Below, piece after piece: positions 6,386 through 14,498 of a stretch of DNA of 15,848 nucleotides. The stretch lies in contig JAEWNB010000193.1 of NCBI GenBank assembly GCA_023392945.1, positions 1 through 15,848 on the forward strand, in the 5' to 3' direction. Source of the DNA: Bacteroidota bacterium (GTDB taxonomy: Bacteria; Bacteroidota; Bacteroidia; Bacteroidales; WCHB1-69). The notes below the pieces were generated by a model, which ran no database searches, had not been told where the DNA came from, and was given only the letters and a program-made list of their open reading frames with translations. The translations under genes were made by a program, and so were the position numbers. The stretch's first letter is position 1, and each line of letters begins with the position of its first letter.

Positions 6386-7722
6386 AATAAGCCTGATTTT
6401 TTCTTTATAATATCATTTCCATGCTTATATACATATTCCTTCAACTCAGCTCTTGTTCTTAAAACTACATCAACATAATCATCTATTTTTATCAGATCAG
6501 TTATCCCCGCAACAAGAAGTTCTTCTTTTGTCTCTTCCTTTGTCAAACTCCTTTTTAAAAAATTAAAACAAGCACTTATATCTTGCCCTTGCTTAGTTAG
6601 TAAAAAAGGAGTAAGTTTTTTTTTACCCGAGAATTTTTTGTTAATTGAATTTCCATATGTCGTTGTATCATTAATTGACAACAAAGCCGCACGCCTATAA
6701 GTACAAGGCATACATATCCCACAGTGAGTGGCAGTTTTGTTTTCCCAGTTAACTCTATGCCCCCTTTTTCCACATGAATTTGAGATTTGCACAATTTCTT
6801 TTAAGAAATCTATATTCTCACAATTTACGACCATCTCACCTTTAGTAAACAGTTCATAAGGATTTGATATATTTGTCGTAATCCCCAATTTATTCCATAA
6901 TTTGCGCAAAATAGATATAAAGGTTGGGTGTGTTGTGCGTGTACTGCAAGCACTTCGCCGGGAAGAGCTTAAAGGGTAATTCAATGAGACTGATCCATTT
7001 TCAGGAACAATTAATGGAGTTGATTTAGTTTGAGCAACAAGAAGTGCAATTCCAATAAAAAGTATTGAGCGACTTCTGAAAGTACTTTCTTTCTCTTCCG
7101 TCGATTCTAACAAGGTTACATCTATTGAGTCTATATGCACAAATTGACCTTTATACTTCATTTCTAATTTCTCCAAAAGCTTTATTTGCTCTGTTCGTGC
7201 ACTCAATTCTTGGTCATAATGAGAAGTAAGCAATAATTTTTCATCAGGTTTAGCCTCAAGAAAATTTATAGCTCCTATCAATGAATCAAGGCCCCCAGAA
7301 AACAAATTTACTTGAGAAAAGGAATCTTCCAATTCCTTCGGCAATTTTTGTTGTGGATATTCAAACTTTGTTTTATAAAAGCATACATGCCAATAATCTC
7401 CTGTCAAAAATGAAAATAGTGCTTCTAACTCACCTTCTACCCCAAGCCATTTATCAACATCTGTTACAGGTAATTCTACCGTCAATTCTCTTGACCATCC
7501 ATCAACAGAATGAGATTTGCGTTCTACAAATCTGTCAATTCCATATGCACATGCTGAAATTATAAAAAAATCAACAACCTCCGAAGAAACTTTGTTTGCA
7601 AATGGTATCAATGGCTGAAAACCAATTTTGATAATCGCCGTTGTTTCATTTTCCGACTTTAACTTGATAGTTACACTCTTAGTAGAATGATCATAAATAG
7701 GTGTTTCAACTTTAATTTTCAT
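6382..7722 (-). CDS. qatC: QatC, QueC-like PP-loop enzyme of the Qat anti-phage system
   Basis: 446 residues from the start chosen here. The C-terminal half has the PP-loop ATP pyrophosphatase motif SGGLDS (142-147), a PENG motif (240-243) and a four-cysteine zinc site C317...C334-x2-C337-x2-C340 (CGICMPC). These features are shared with QueC, which makes the 7-cyano-7-deazaguanine precursor of queuosine. The N-terminal ~135 residues are extra compared with QueC. Known Qat systems have this domain layout, and the neighbours on both sides support the call. I place the start at the ATG at 7722, giving an 11-bp overlap with qatB. An ATG at 7749 would add nine residues and give a 38-bp overlap. 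No queuosine-pathway genes are nearby, so a defence role fits better than tRNA modification. The chemistry performed in defence is not known. Confidence 0.9.
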   Translation of the reverse strand: MKIKVETPIYDHSTKSVTIKLKSENETTAIIKIGFQPLIPFANKVSSEVVDFFIISACAYGIDRFVERKSHSVDGWSRELTVELPVTDVDKWLGVEGELEALFSFLTGDYWHVCFYKTKFEYPQQKLPKELEDSFSQVNLFSGGLDSLIGAINFLEAKPDEKLLLTSHYDQELSARTEQIKLLEKLEMKYKGQFVHIDSIDVTLLESTEEKESTFRSRSILFIGIALLVAQTKSTPLIVPENGSVSLNYPLSSSRRSACSTRTTHPTFISILRKLWNKLGITTNISNPYELFTKGEMVVNCENIDFLKEIVQISNSCGKRGHRVNWENKTATHCGICMPCTYRRAALLSINDTTTYGNSINKKFSGKKKLTPFLLTKQGQDISACFNFLKRSLTKEETKEELLVAGITDLIKIDDYVDVVLRTRAELKEYVYKHGNDIIKKKSGLL

Positions 7723-8533
7723 CGCAAATGATATTAATGATTGATTCAAAAATTGACTCTATTGTATTTTTACCCTCTTTCCCTTTCCAGTTAATCTTTA
7801 CGACAGGCTTATCTTGATTTAATAATTTGATTCTGCCAAGTATATCATCTTTTATTATTCTAAAAGTTTCTCTACTTACAGATTCACCCCTTTGTTGTGT
7901 AATTTTTTCTTGAAACCTTTGAGATAAGTGTTCAAAGATATAATTACCCCAAAATAGGCAAAGCAAATTAGACAGTCCATTTCCATCGGTGTAGGTCTTT
8001 AAAAGTTGCTCAAATTTTTCATAGTCATTCCCCACTTCATTTTCGATTTCTTTAAAAACTTCAGAGGAAGCTTTGTTTGCAGCAGTTTCATCTAAACCTG
8101 TTGTAGTATCTGAGCAATATACGATAAGAAAATCAATAATATTTTCAATCGTTTTACCTTCGAGACTCCCAAAGCCTATTTTCTCTAAGGTATGTTGCAA
8201 CCCATCAGAACTGACACTAGAAAAGAAGTTTACTATCTTACCTGAGGTTTTTAATCCAGCTCTACCTATCGAGGAAGATTGCCCTTTACTCACCTTAGAA
8301 GAACCACCTCCTGTTTTTATCAAATTTCTGAAAGCAGATTTTACATGATTGTGTCTTCTTTCGAGCAGTATCTTGTATTCTTTTGCTACAACCTCAGGTC
8401 GTTTTTGTACTTCACTCTGCTCTAATTCAGATTCTTTCTTTACTGTTTTTGCTATATTTGTAACAGAACTATTTAGTTCCTTCCAGTTGGGTTGATTTTT
8501 GACACCCGGAGAAATTCGTTGTGTTGTCCCCAT
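7712..8533 (-). CDS. qatB: QatB, Qat anti-phage system protein of unknown biochemical role
   Basis: 273 residues. There is no catalytic motif I recognise. The N-terminal 70 residues are polar and charged. Residues 74-110 are a Gly/Ser-rich linker (KTGGGSSKVSKGQSSSIGRA), followed by a mostly helical C-terminal region. QatB is the uncharacterised second gene of qatABCD, and this protein sits in exactly that place: its ATG is 2 bp after the qatA stop and its 3' end overlaps qatC. The Gly/Ser-rich stretch may be a flexible linker or a cleavage or modification site; that is inference. Identity rests mainly on gene order plus size. Confidence 0.8.
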   Translation of the reverse strand: MGTTQRISPGVKNQPNWKELNSSVTNIAKTVKKESELEQSEVQKRPEVVAKEYKILLERRHNHVKSAFRNLIKTGGGSSKVSKGQSSSIGRAGLKTSGKIVNFFSSVSSDGLQHTLEKIGFGSLEGKTIENIIDFLIVYCSDTTTGLDETAANKASSEVFKEIENEVGNDYEKFEQLLKTYTDGNGLSNLLCLFWGNYIFEHLSQRFQEKITQQRGESVSRETFRIIKDDILGRIKLLNQDKPVVKINWKGKEGKNTIESIFESIINIICDEN

Positions 8534-8535
8534 AT

Positions 8536-10425
8536 TTATTTTGTTTTAGGATTTAAGGCTTTGTATATTTGAGACTTATTATCAAAAATAGTATACAAAC
8601 TTTCTATCTCAGGATTTTGTTTTGCGGCTAATTTAAAATCGTTATGTAAGCTAAACGAAATTTTCGTGTTATCGACTTGTTGAATGATTCTTTTGTATGA
8701 TTCAAAACAATTTACCTTTTTAGACAACAACTCTATAAACACTTTATGAATATTATCATTCTCTGGTGCCTTTAATAATTCTTTTCCAAGCAAGGACAAA
8801 AGATTCTCTAAATTATTGTCATCTATTTTCCCCACAACTTCTTTTTCAACAATACTGACCAATATGGATCCAGAACCTGCTTCTATGAGAGATTTACATA
8901 ATTTCCGAATCTGGATAGGAATTAGTGAAGATCCACTAATGGACTTTTCTAATTGATCCCTCGAAATCCAAAAATAGTCTTTCAAGTCTATCCCCGATAA
9001 CTTAGGTTCAATATTCAGCCATTTAACAATTTCATCCAATCCCCAATCTGTTTTATATTTCTTAATTCCCTCTTTGTCTTTGATTAAAGCTAATCGTTCT
9101 AATTCTATAATTTCCTTAGGCTCTCCATTTTGGATAACTTGCCATTCGTACATATCTTGAAAAAGGCTAAGAGCTGAATATTCCAAAACCATTAATTTAA
9201 TTAGAATTTCTATTTTAAAATCTGGAATATTTGCAATATCAACCAATCTTTTTCTTAAAGTAAATGTGTTTAAAAATCGCTTTATCTGTCTTGGATTTCC
9301 ATTTAATCCATCTGTAATAATTGGAGATAGAGAAGCTATCAAAGATACACTCTTACTTAGTTTGTTTTTATCTTTTTTGGATAATAATCCATCAATATTC
9401 TGAATGTCTCCTAAGCCAAATGCTCCATATCGATTAGTTGCTCTATTTTTATGAAATTCTATCAGTATTTTATCAAAAGTCTGTTGATTTATTTCCTTTT
9501 TACAAAACAGTAAAGTCATATATGTTTCAACTTCTCGATCCGACAGTTTAGGCAGGTTGTACGGAACTTGAATTAATTTTTCCAAGTAATCACTTACAAT
9601 TCTCTTGTTTCTACTTTCAGGATCAATAGAGTTCTTTATATCATCTGTCTTGTATCTAAATTCTATTGCTCTACGCACAATTCTAGGATCAGCACCTATT
9701 ATAAATGCTGTTTTATCTACATTCAAAAATAATTTTACCGCTTCGAGATTTTCGATAATTCTATCTGGAGTACACCTATCCAAATCATCAATCATTACAA
9801 CAAGTCTTTTAATCTTAGACTTATCCATCATTATTTTGAAATCTTTGCGAAAATCTCGAATTAATGAAGTCTCATCTATCTCTTTTTTCTTTAATAAATC
9901 ACTTAAAAATTTCTCAGAACTATCTCCAGTTAATTTTTCAGATAATTCTTTTGCATTAAACTGAGAAAATTCATGCAATAAAAATGGAACTAAAGAAAGA
10001 CCTCCTGTAAAATATGCTGTTGCTGTCGGTAAAATAATTTTTTTAAAGCTCAAGCCTAATATACGCATCCAATTAACAGACTTTAAGAGATTGGAAGTTT
10101 CATCCTTTACTTTGTCTTTTAATTGTTTATGCTTTCCAAATTGATCAATTATAGATTCCAACAATGCTGCCTTTGCATCGTCATATCCTTCAAAGACCCA
10201 ACCATTGAAATATAGAACAAGAGTATCATCTTTCAGTTTATCATCATCTTCACCTTTCAATTCTTTGTGAATGATTTTAAGAATGCTTGATTTTCCACTA
10301 CCCCAATCACCAAATACTCCGATTGAAATAGGTAGAACAGATTCATCTTTTATTACATCAATAAGTAAATCTGCGTGCACTTTAAAACCTAATAAGTCTT
10401 CTGTTGTTTCATTATCTGACCACAT
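8536..10425 (-). CDS. qatA: QatA, KAP-family P-loop NTPase of the Qat anti-phage system
   Basis: 629 residues. Walker A is GDWGSGKSS at 39-47 and Walker B is LVVMIDDLDRC at 208-218. The C-side motif GNPRQIKRFLN (376-386) is typical of KAP/STAND-type P-loop NTPases. Between the Walker motifs, residues 122-150 are strongly hydrophobic (ILGLSFKKI...TAYFTGGLSLVPFLL). Many KAP proteins have transmembrane segments at this place, so membrane attachment is possible. The C-terminal 240 residues are helical and lack a known domain. QatA is taken to be the sensor or scaffold ATPase of the system. It starts 25 bp after the HerA-type gene's stop, with no promoter or terminator visible in the gap, so both sets of genes are probably on one transcript. 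Confidence 0.9.
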   Translation of the reverse strand: MWSDNETTEDLLGFKVHADLLIDVIKDESVLPISIGVFGDWGSGKSSILKIIHKELKGEDDDKLKDDTLVLYFNGWVFEGYDDAKAALLESIIDQFGKHKQLKDKVKDETSNLLKSVNWMRILGLSFKKIILPTATAYFTGGLSLVPFLLHEFSQFNAKELSEKLTGDSSEKFLSDLLKKKEIDETSLIRDFRKDFKIMMDKSKIKRLVVMIDDLDRCTPDRIIENLEAVKLFLNVDKTAFIIGADPRIVRRAIEFRYKTDDIKNSIDPESRNKRIVSDYLEKLIQVPYNLPKLSDREVETYMTLLFCKKEINQQTFDKILIEFHKNRATNRYGAFGLGDIQNIDGLLSKKDKNKLSKSVSLIASLSPIITDGLNGNPRQIKRFLNTFTLRKRLVDIANIPDFKIEILIKLMVLEYSALSLFQDMYEWQVIQNGEPKEIIELERLALIKDKEGIKKYKTDWGLDEIVKWLNIEPKLSGIDLKDYFWISRDQLEKSISGSSLIPIQIRKLCKSLIEAGSGSILVSIVEKEVVGKIDDNNLENLLSLLGKELLKAPENDNIHKVFIELLSKKVNCFESYKRIIQQVDNTKISFSLHNDFKLAAKQNPEIESLYTIFDNKSQIYKALNPKTK

Positions 10426-10450
10426 TGTATCTTTAATTTTTAAATTTCAC

Positions 10451-12133
10451 TTATTTATTTTTAGCTTTAACTCTTGGGGTCTCTGATTTTGGAGGCGTAA
10501 TGGGCTTATCAATTTTTATCAATAATGGCATTGGAAAATCAACTCCAATAAGTAAGGCCTCTCCTTCTCCTAAAATTGGCAAAAATGATAGGGCGTTTTT
10601 GTTAGCTGAAGAAGCAGCATTTTCAATCGATTGTTTGTCTTTCTCGTTGATTAACCTGTGAACAATGAATGTTCCCATTTGGCTTAATGTCCCGATTGGA
10701 ATATCACGAGGCATTTGTGTTGCTAAACAAAGAAATAAACCATATTTTCGACATTCTTTTGCAATTAAATCAAAAGCATCAAGTGATTGAATTTCGAAAA
10801 ACTCATCTCTTACATTTTTATTTAAAAACTGGTGTGCCTCATCAATAACTAATGCAACCGGATCTTCTATAAAATTTCTTTTTCTTGCCTTATTAAGAAG
10901 ATAAGAAGCAAGGGCATTAGAAACAATTTCTTTTGCCGAAAACGAAGATGGAATATCTTCAAAGCTTATCCTTAGAATATTATCGTCATTTGAAGTTAGA
11001 AAACTTTCAATCCCATCAACTATTGAAGAGTAATTTGCTGGTATATTATTAAATCCCAATAACCCATTAAAAATATCCGTATTAAGTAGGTCTGTAATTC
11101 GGCTAATTAAAGAAGTTTGGTAATCATAAGTTTTAGCGTCGTACCCACCCCACTTTGTTACATCTTGCTGTTTATCTGTATAGCCCGTTGGGTACACGCA
11201 CTCTTCTTTAATCTGAGCGACCAGATAGTTTATATCAAAATTACAGGTGTTATCTTCTATTTCTTTAATATGTGCTTGATATGTTTCATTGTATTTTTGT
11301 TTTGGCTTGTCTGACTTAGGACATGAACCGCTTTTTGAGTTCAATCGCATAATTTTAAGAGAACGAATTGCATCTAATAGTACAGGTCTTTGTGATTGCC
11401 CCGTTGGTCTTAACAAGTAAAATAAATCTGAGATTGACAACTTTTGATATGGGAAATATGAGTCTGTTCCTAATATAAAAGTTTTTGAATTTAAGGTGTG
11501 ATATTCCCCTGTTGCATCAATTAATATTACCTTATTGTCTGTTTGTGTAGTAATGGATTCAATGAGTTTTGAAACAGTCCAGCTTTTACCGCCACCCGTT
11601 GTGCCAACCACAGCACAATGCCTCCCAAATAAAGAATTTAATGAGATATAGCAGTCTGCTTCATTTGAAGTCAATTTGCCTAATTTTGCATAAACATTAT
11701 CACTATCAGTGTTTTTTTTCCCAAATTCTTTTACATATTTTCCTATTTGCTCATCAGAACAAGAATAAACTTTTGCTCCAATAGAAGGATATCTTGAAAC
11801 AGTTTTTTCAATTTTTTCAGGATTGAAAACGCTGAAAGACAACAATAACTCGGCCTTCCCTATTGGATGAAAATCGGATTCTTTATGTTCTATGGCCTTT
11901 TCTGTTAGTTCTTTCTTTTCACTATCCGATAGTTTTAATTCTGTCAACTGTGCTAAGAAACCATATTCCTCACCTTCAATTACAATAAAATTGCCCACAT
12001 TTCCTCCAGCGTAATTAACTCCCTCAAAATGGAATTTTCCCAAAAGTACTGAAGAAGGAAAATGTATTTTTATGTATTGAGGTGTTACTTCATTTACATA
12101 GCCCAAAAAGTAATTATGATTAAATGGTCTCAT
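10451..12133 (-). CDS. herA: HerA-type hexameric ATPase/translocase of a SIR2-HerA defence system
   Basis: 560 residues from the start chosen here. The N-terminal ~70 residues (NHNYFLGYVNEVTPQYIKIH and on) form a HAS-barrel, the usual start of HerA. Walker A is GTTGGGKSW at 177-185, Walker B is VALVIDEAHQF at 426-436, and the ATQMPRD segment lies near 471-477. HerA proteins form hexameric DNA translocases. Paired with a SIR2 protein they make the anti-phage SIR2-HerA (Nezha) complex, which hydrolyses NAD on phage infection. The gene directly follows the SIR2 gene. I chose the ATG at 12133 because it begins just before the HAS-barrel and overlaps the SIR2 stop by 14 bp. The ATG at 12178 would add 15 residues and give a 59-bp overlap. 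Confidence 0.88.
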   Translation of the reverse strand: MRPFNHNYFLGYVNEVTPQYIKIHFPSSVLLGKFHFEGVNYAGGNVGNFIVIEGEEYGFLAQLTELKLSDSEKKELTEKAIEHKESDFHPIGKAELLLSFSVFNPEKIEKTVSRYPSIGAKVYSCSDEQIGKYVKEFGKKNTDSDNVYAKLGKLTSNEADCYISLNSLFGRHCAVVGTTGGGKSWTVSKLIESITTQTDNKVILIDATGEYHTLNSKTFILGTDSYFPYQKLSISDLFYLLRPTGQSQRPVLLDAIRSLKIMRLNSKSGSCPKSDKPKQKYNETYQAHIKEIEDNTCNFDINYLVAQIKEECVYPTGYTDKQQDVTKWGGYDAKTYDYQTSLISRITDLLNTDIFNGLLGFNNIPANYSSIVDGIESFLTSNDDNILRISFEDIPSSFSAKEIVSNALASYLLNKARKRNFIEDPVALVIDEAHQFLNKNVRDEFFEIQSLDAFDLIAKECRKYGLFLCLATQMPRDIPIGTLSQMGTFIVHRLINEKDKQSIENAASSANKNALSFLPILGEGEALLIGVDFPMPLLIKIDKPITPPKSETPRVKAKNK

Positions 12134-13313
12134 TTTCTTGTAAGTAATAAGTTTGGTTTTCTGGATATTTTTCAACAAAATCTTTAAACTTATCGAATAT
12201 AATATTTACATTTCGTTTTACTTTTAGATTTTCTTTATCTGTGAAAAATTCATCTAAGTTTTCAGTAGATATAGTTCCGTTGCCATTATAATTTACTATC
12301 AATAACTGAAAACTCGGATTTTGTTCAACTGCCTCAACAATCACATTCTTAATATGTTTGTCTTGAAACCCAAAGCCAATAACAATTAGTAGTGTCTCTT
12401 CTCTACGTAACGCTTGCTGAAATCTTGACATCATCTCAAAATATGGCTGCTCATAAGAGCTTTCATACTTTTCACTTGCAGGATAAATGATTAATGGATT
12501 ATCAGTGTTATCTTTTTGAACAATATTATCTGTTTCTTTTGTCCAATTCAAAGAGCCATGCAGTTTATACAAATGAAAAACTTTAGAGACAAAACTTTCT
12601 TCCTGTTTCAATCTTGTTTTTTCACGATTTACGATATCCAAGTCAAACCATTTGCCCCCAAATTCTCTTGGATGAGTAAATGAAAACCCATCAATTATTA
12701 CAAATCCGGCTTTATTCGCTGCTTGTTCAAAGAGTGTATCATAATTTGTGGTAAATAATTGTACTCTTGCATCATTACTTTTTCGTGCAGTTATTTTATT
12801 TAAAAAATCCTTGTGAGGAGCCTGAGGATCATCTAAAACAAGCGTACAATCTGTTTTTATCTTATTTTGTAAAGCTTCGCGAAGTGGTTTTAATGTAGTC
12901 TTTCTTGCATCATCTGTTTTTTCAATCAAAATAATATAAGAAAGAATAGCTTCAATATCTTTATTCCTTGCTATGCTCTTTATTTTTTCATTCCAAGGTA
13001 ATAATTCGCGATAAATACTTTTAATTTCGGAGCGACAGTCATTCCATAATCCCTCTCGGGTTTTGCCACTATTACTCCCATTATCCAAAGAAGTGCCGGC
13101 TGCAGTCAAAACAACAAGATTCTTATAATGCTTTTTGAGAAAGGTGTTGTAAAGAGTCACTTTATAATTTTCCACCAGTTTCTGCACTTCTTCTATTGAA
13201 TAAGAACTCCCATCTTCCTTTTTTTGCTCTTTGCCATTCACGAAAATTTTATCCTCGGTATGTGACAATGATAAGCTATTTTGCAGTAATATACATTTTT
13301 TCGATTCTTCCAT
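12120..13313 (-). CDS. SIR2-domain protein, probable NADase effector of SIR2-HerA
   Basis: 397 residues. SIR2 fold motifs appear in order: nucleotide-binding TAAGTSLD (70-77), FTTNYDTLF (187-195), the likely catalytic histidine in LHGSLNW (H252), and GFGFQDKHI (313-321). In defence systems such SIR2 domains hydrolyse NAD+, killing or arresting the infected cell, rather than deacetylating proteins. The first ~60 residues are an extension before the Rossmann core. The downstream gene encodes a HerA ATPase with a short overlap, the diagnostic arrangement of SIR2-HerA. The ATG is 1 bp beyond the stop of the small HTH gene, so translation is likely coupled to it. Confidence 0.9.
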   Translation of the reverse strand: MEESKKCILLQNSLSLSHTEDKIFVNGKEQKKEDGSSYSIEEVQKLVENYKVTLYNTFLKKHYKNLVVLTAAGTSLDNGSNSGKTREGLWNDCRSEIKSIYRELLPWNEKIKSIARNKDIEAILSYIILIEKTDDARKTTLKPLREALQNKIKTDCTLVLDDPQAPHKDFLNKITARKSNDARVQLFTTNYDTLFEQAANKAGFVIIDGFSFTHPREFGGKWFDLDIVNREKTRLKQEESFVSKVFHLYKLHGSLNWTKETDNIVQKDNTDNPLIIYPASEKYESSYEQPYFEMMSRFQQALRREETLLIVIGFGFQDKHIKNVIVEAVEQNPSFQLLIVNYNGNGTISTENLDEFFTDKENLKVKRNVNIIFDKFKDFVEKYPENQTYYLQENETI

Positions 13314-13314
13314 A

Positions 13315-13563
13315 TCACACTTTAATTAAGCTTTCTGTTACAATTTTCAACACTTTTTCTGCCATATCTTTTTCTTTATTCAGAACTTCCATCACTTTAT
13401 CTGCAAGCCAAAGGATAAGCAACTCTTCGGCATCAGTCTGTAGAATTCCTACTATCATAGGAATTTGCGCCCGTTTAACTCGGAAGTCGCCTTTTTCAAT
13501 TTTACTATACGTGGCATTATCCATATCAAGGTTGGCTGATATATGGCGTTGCAACATTTGCAT
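13315..13563 (-). CDS. Small XRE-type helix-turn-helix protein, likely operon regulator
   Basis: 82 residues from the first ATG. The sequence LQRHISANLDMDNATYSKIE is the HTH core of an XRE/Cro-type DNA-binding domain, followed by a helical tail ending in KVLKIVTESLIKV. From this ATG the domain lacks its first helix. The same open frame continues upstream to 13611 and reads LFAKKIKKLRESMQMLQ, exactly the expected first helix. That extension contains no ATG, GTG or TTG, only ATT, ATA and TTA. Either a rare start codon such as ATT is used, a sequencing or real indel has removed the start, or the protein is truncated. It is the first gene of the operon and its TGA lies 1 bp before the SIR2 ATG, so autoregulation of the defence genes is a reasonable inference. 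Confidence 0.75.
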   Translation of the reverse strand: MQMLQRHISANLDMDNATYSKIEKGDFRVKRAQIPMIVGILQTDAEELLILWLADKVMEVLNKEKDMAEKVLKIVTESLIKV

Positions 13564-13633
13564 GCTCTCCCTTAGTTTTTTAATTTTTTTTGCAAATAAT
13601 ATTCTTATATATTATTTTCTTGACAAGATTAGG

Positions 13634-13641
13634 CAAAAATA
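13634..13641 (-). promoter_or_regulatory. Putative -7 box for the defence operon
   Basis: The minus strand reads TATTTTTG, matching TAnnTTTG, placed to give a start of transcription about 65 bp before the HTH gene's first ATG, or about 30-45 bp before the possible upstream start. No good TTG -33 element is seen at the expected distance. Confidence 0.3.
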
Positions 13642-13684
13642 CAATATCTTTTGGAATAGAAATAAAAAGCAAAGTAATTAGTTA

Positions 13685-13967
13685 TCAACAATAAATATTG
13701 CATCTAAATCTTTTTTCAAACAACACCCCTTGTGATGGTCTAATCAATAAACCTGCATCCACAAATCGACTGATTTGTTTTTTGGCTGATTTAGCGGGTA
13801 TCTTCAATTATTCGGCAATACTCAGGTAGGCTTCGCAGTTAAATTCAGAAGGTAATGCATCCAACAACTGCCGTTTGTGATTTAATTTTTTCCGGCGTTG
13901 CAGCTTCTTTGGGCAATTGCTCAAAGATGTATGCTGCATGAAGCACAAGCACTTTTACTATTTCCAT
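13685..13967 (-). pseudogene. Frameshifted remnant resembling the C-terminus of a DUF3987-type mobile-element protein
   Basis: One frame reads MEIVKVLVLHAAYIFEQLPK until just after it. A +1/-1 shifted frame then continues NHKRQLLDALPSEFNCEAYL, passes an in-frame TAA, and goes on KIPAKSAKKQISRFVDAGLL. The '-LP-' segment, the '-LLDALPSEF-' segment and the final winged-helix-like 'AGLL' resemble the C-terminal region of Bacteroidota DUF3987 (primase-associated) proteins as I remember them. With at least one frameshift and one stop it is not functional. It is probably debris of an earlier mobile element, next to the 22-bp repeat array. Confidence 0.4.
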
Positions 13968-14090
13968 CACTGTTTTGTTCCAAAATCACGAACTTTTAAG
14001 TACCGGAAACAGAAAAGACTGTAGAGTATAAAACAAGATTGTGGAATGCGTGTGGTTGACTATGATGCTGTTCCCCAACCCCTAAAAAAA

Positions 14091-14297
14091 TTACGAAGCT
14101 TCCCTCCGTTCATTACGAAGCTTTCCACCAGTCGTTACAAAGCTTCCCTCCATTCATTACGAAGCTTCCTACTGAGTCGTGGGAAGCTTCCCATTGAGTC
14201 GTGGGAAGCTTCCTATTAAGTCGAGCGAAGCTTCCTATTAAGTCGAGCGAAGCTTCCTATTAAGTCGAGCGAAGCTTCCTATTGAGTCGAGCCTTCC
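14091..14297. repeat. 22-bp tandem repeat array, sub-family A (palindromic GAAGCTTC)
   Basis: The motif GAAGCTT (AAAGCTT once) starts at 14095, 14117, 14139, 14161, 14183, 14205, 14227, 14249 and 14271, an exact 22-bp period over nine units, then a degenerate tenth. Most units centre on the palindrome GAAGCTTC. The non-palindromic half changes stepwise from left (ttcattac) through middle (gagtcgtgg) to right (taagtcgagc), with the last three units identical. The 22-bp period is not a multiple of three, so the array is not coding. It resembles iterons or a protein-binding array in spacing. Confidence 0.9.
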
Positions 14298-14412
14298 TTT
14301 TGAGTAAAACATAGTTATGTTTTGAGTAAAACATAGTTATGTTTTGAGTAAAAAGTAGCCATGTTTTGAGTGAAAAGTAGCCATGTTTTGAGTGAAACAT
14401 AGCCTTGTTTTG
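14298..14412. repeat. 22-bp tandem repeat array, sub-family B (TTTTGAGT...ATG)
   Basis: TTTTGAGT starts at 14298, 14320, 14342, 14364 and 14386, with a sixth partial at 14408, again exactly 22 bp apart. The first two units contain the inverted repeat AAAACATAGTTATGTTTT. The TGAGT core is also present, in register, in the right half of sub-family A (14173, 14195, 14283). A and B therefore look like one array that diverged, with a 4-bp slip at the junction. Confidence 0.9.
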
Positions 14413-14434
14413 AAAAATCGGGTCGAAGGGGGTG

Positions 14435-14458
14435 GAGACTGTTCTGAAATCTGTGTCA
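14435..14458 (+). repeat. Left terminal inverted repeat of the IS256-family element
   Basis: 24 bp beginning GAGACTGTTCTG and ending TGTGTCA. It pairs with 15825-15848 with three mismatches by eye. Confidence 0.8.
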
Positions 14459-14498
14459 AAAGAAAAATTAACTAATTTTGAAAAAACGAATTTGACAT

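Larger units (their letters stand above)
5675..13563 (-). other. Composite defence operon: HTH, SIR2, HerA, QatA, QatB, QatC, QatD
   Basis: Seven genes on one strand, with junctions of +1, -14, +25, +2, -11 and -4 bp for the preferred starts. The tight packing implies a single transcript of about 7.9 kb. Two anti-phage systems known separately (SIR2-HerA and QatABCD) are joined behind one small HTH protein. The larger 25-bp gap falls exactly at the boundary between the two systems, consistent with modular assembly. Confidence 0.8.

Noticed and set aside
6382..7722. Queuosine biosynthesis enzyme QueC
   Set aside because: The protein has a large N-terminal extension and sits between qatB and qatD; no other queuosine genes are nearby.
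13196..13681. 161-codon plus-strand gene
   Set aside because: It is antisense to the SIR2 start and the HTH gene, which carry clear family motifs; its sequence is low-complexity.
14091..14412. CRISPR array
   Set aside because: The units are 22 bp with no unique spacers; the period equals the repeat length and no cas genes are present.
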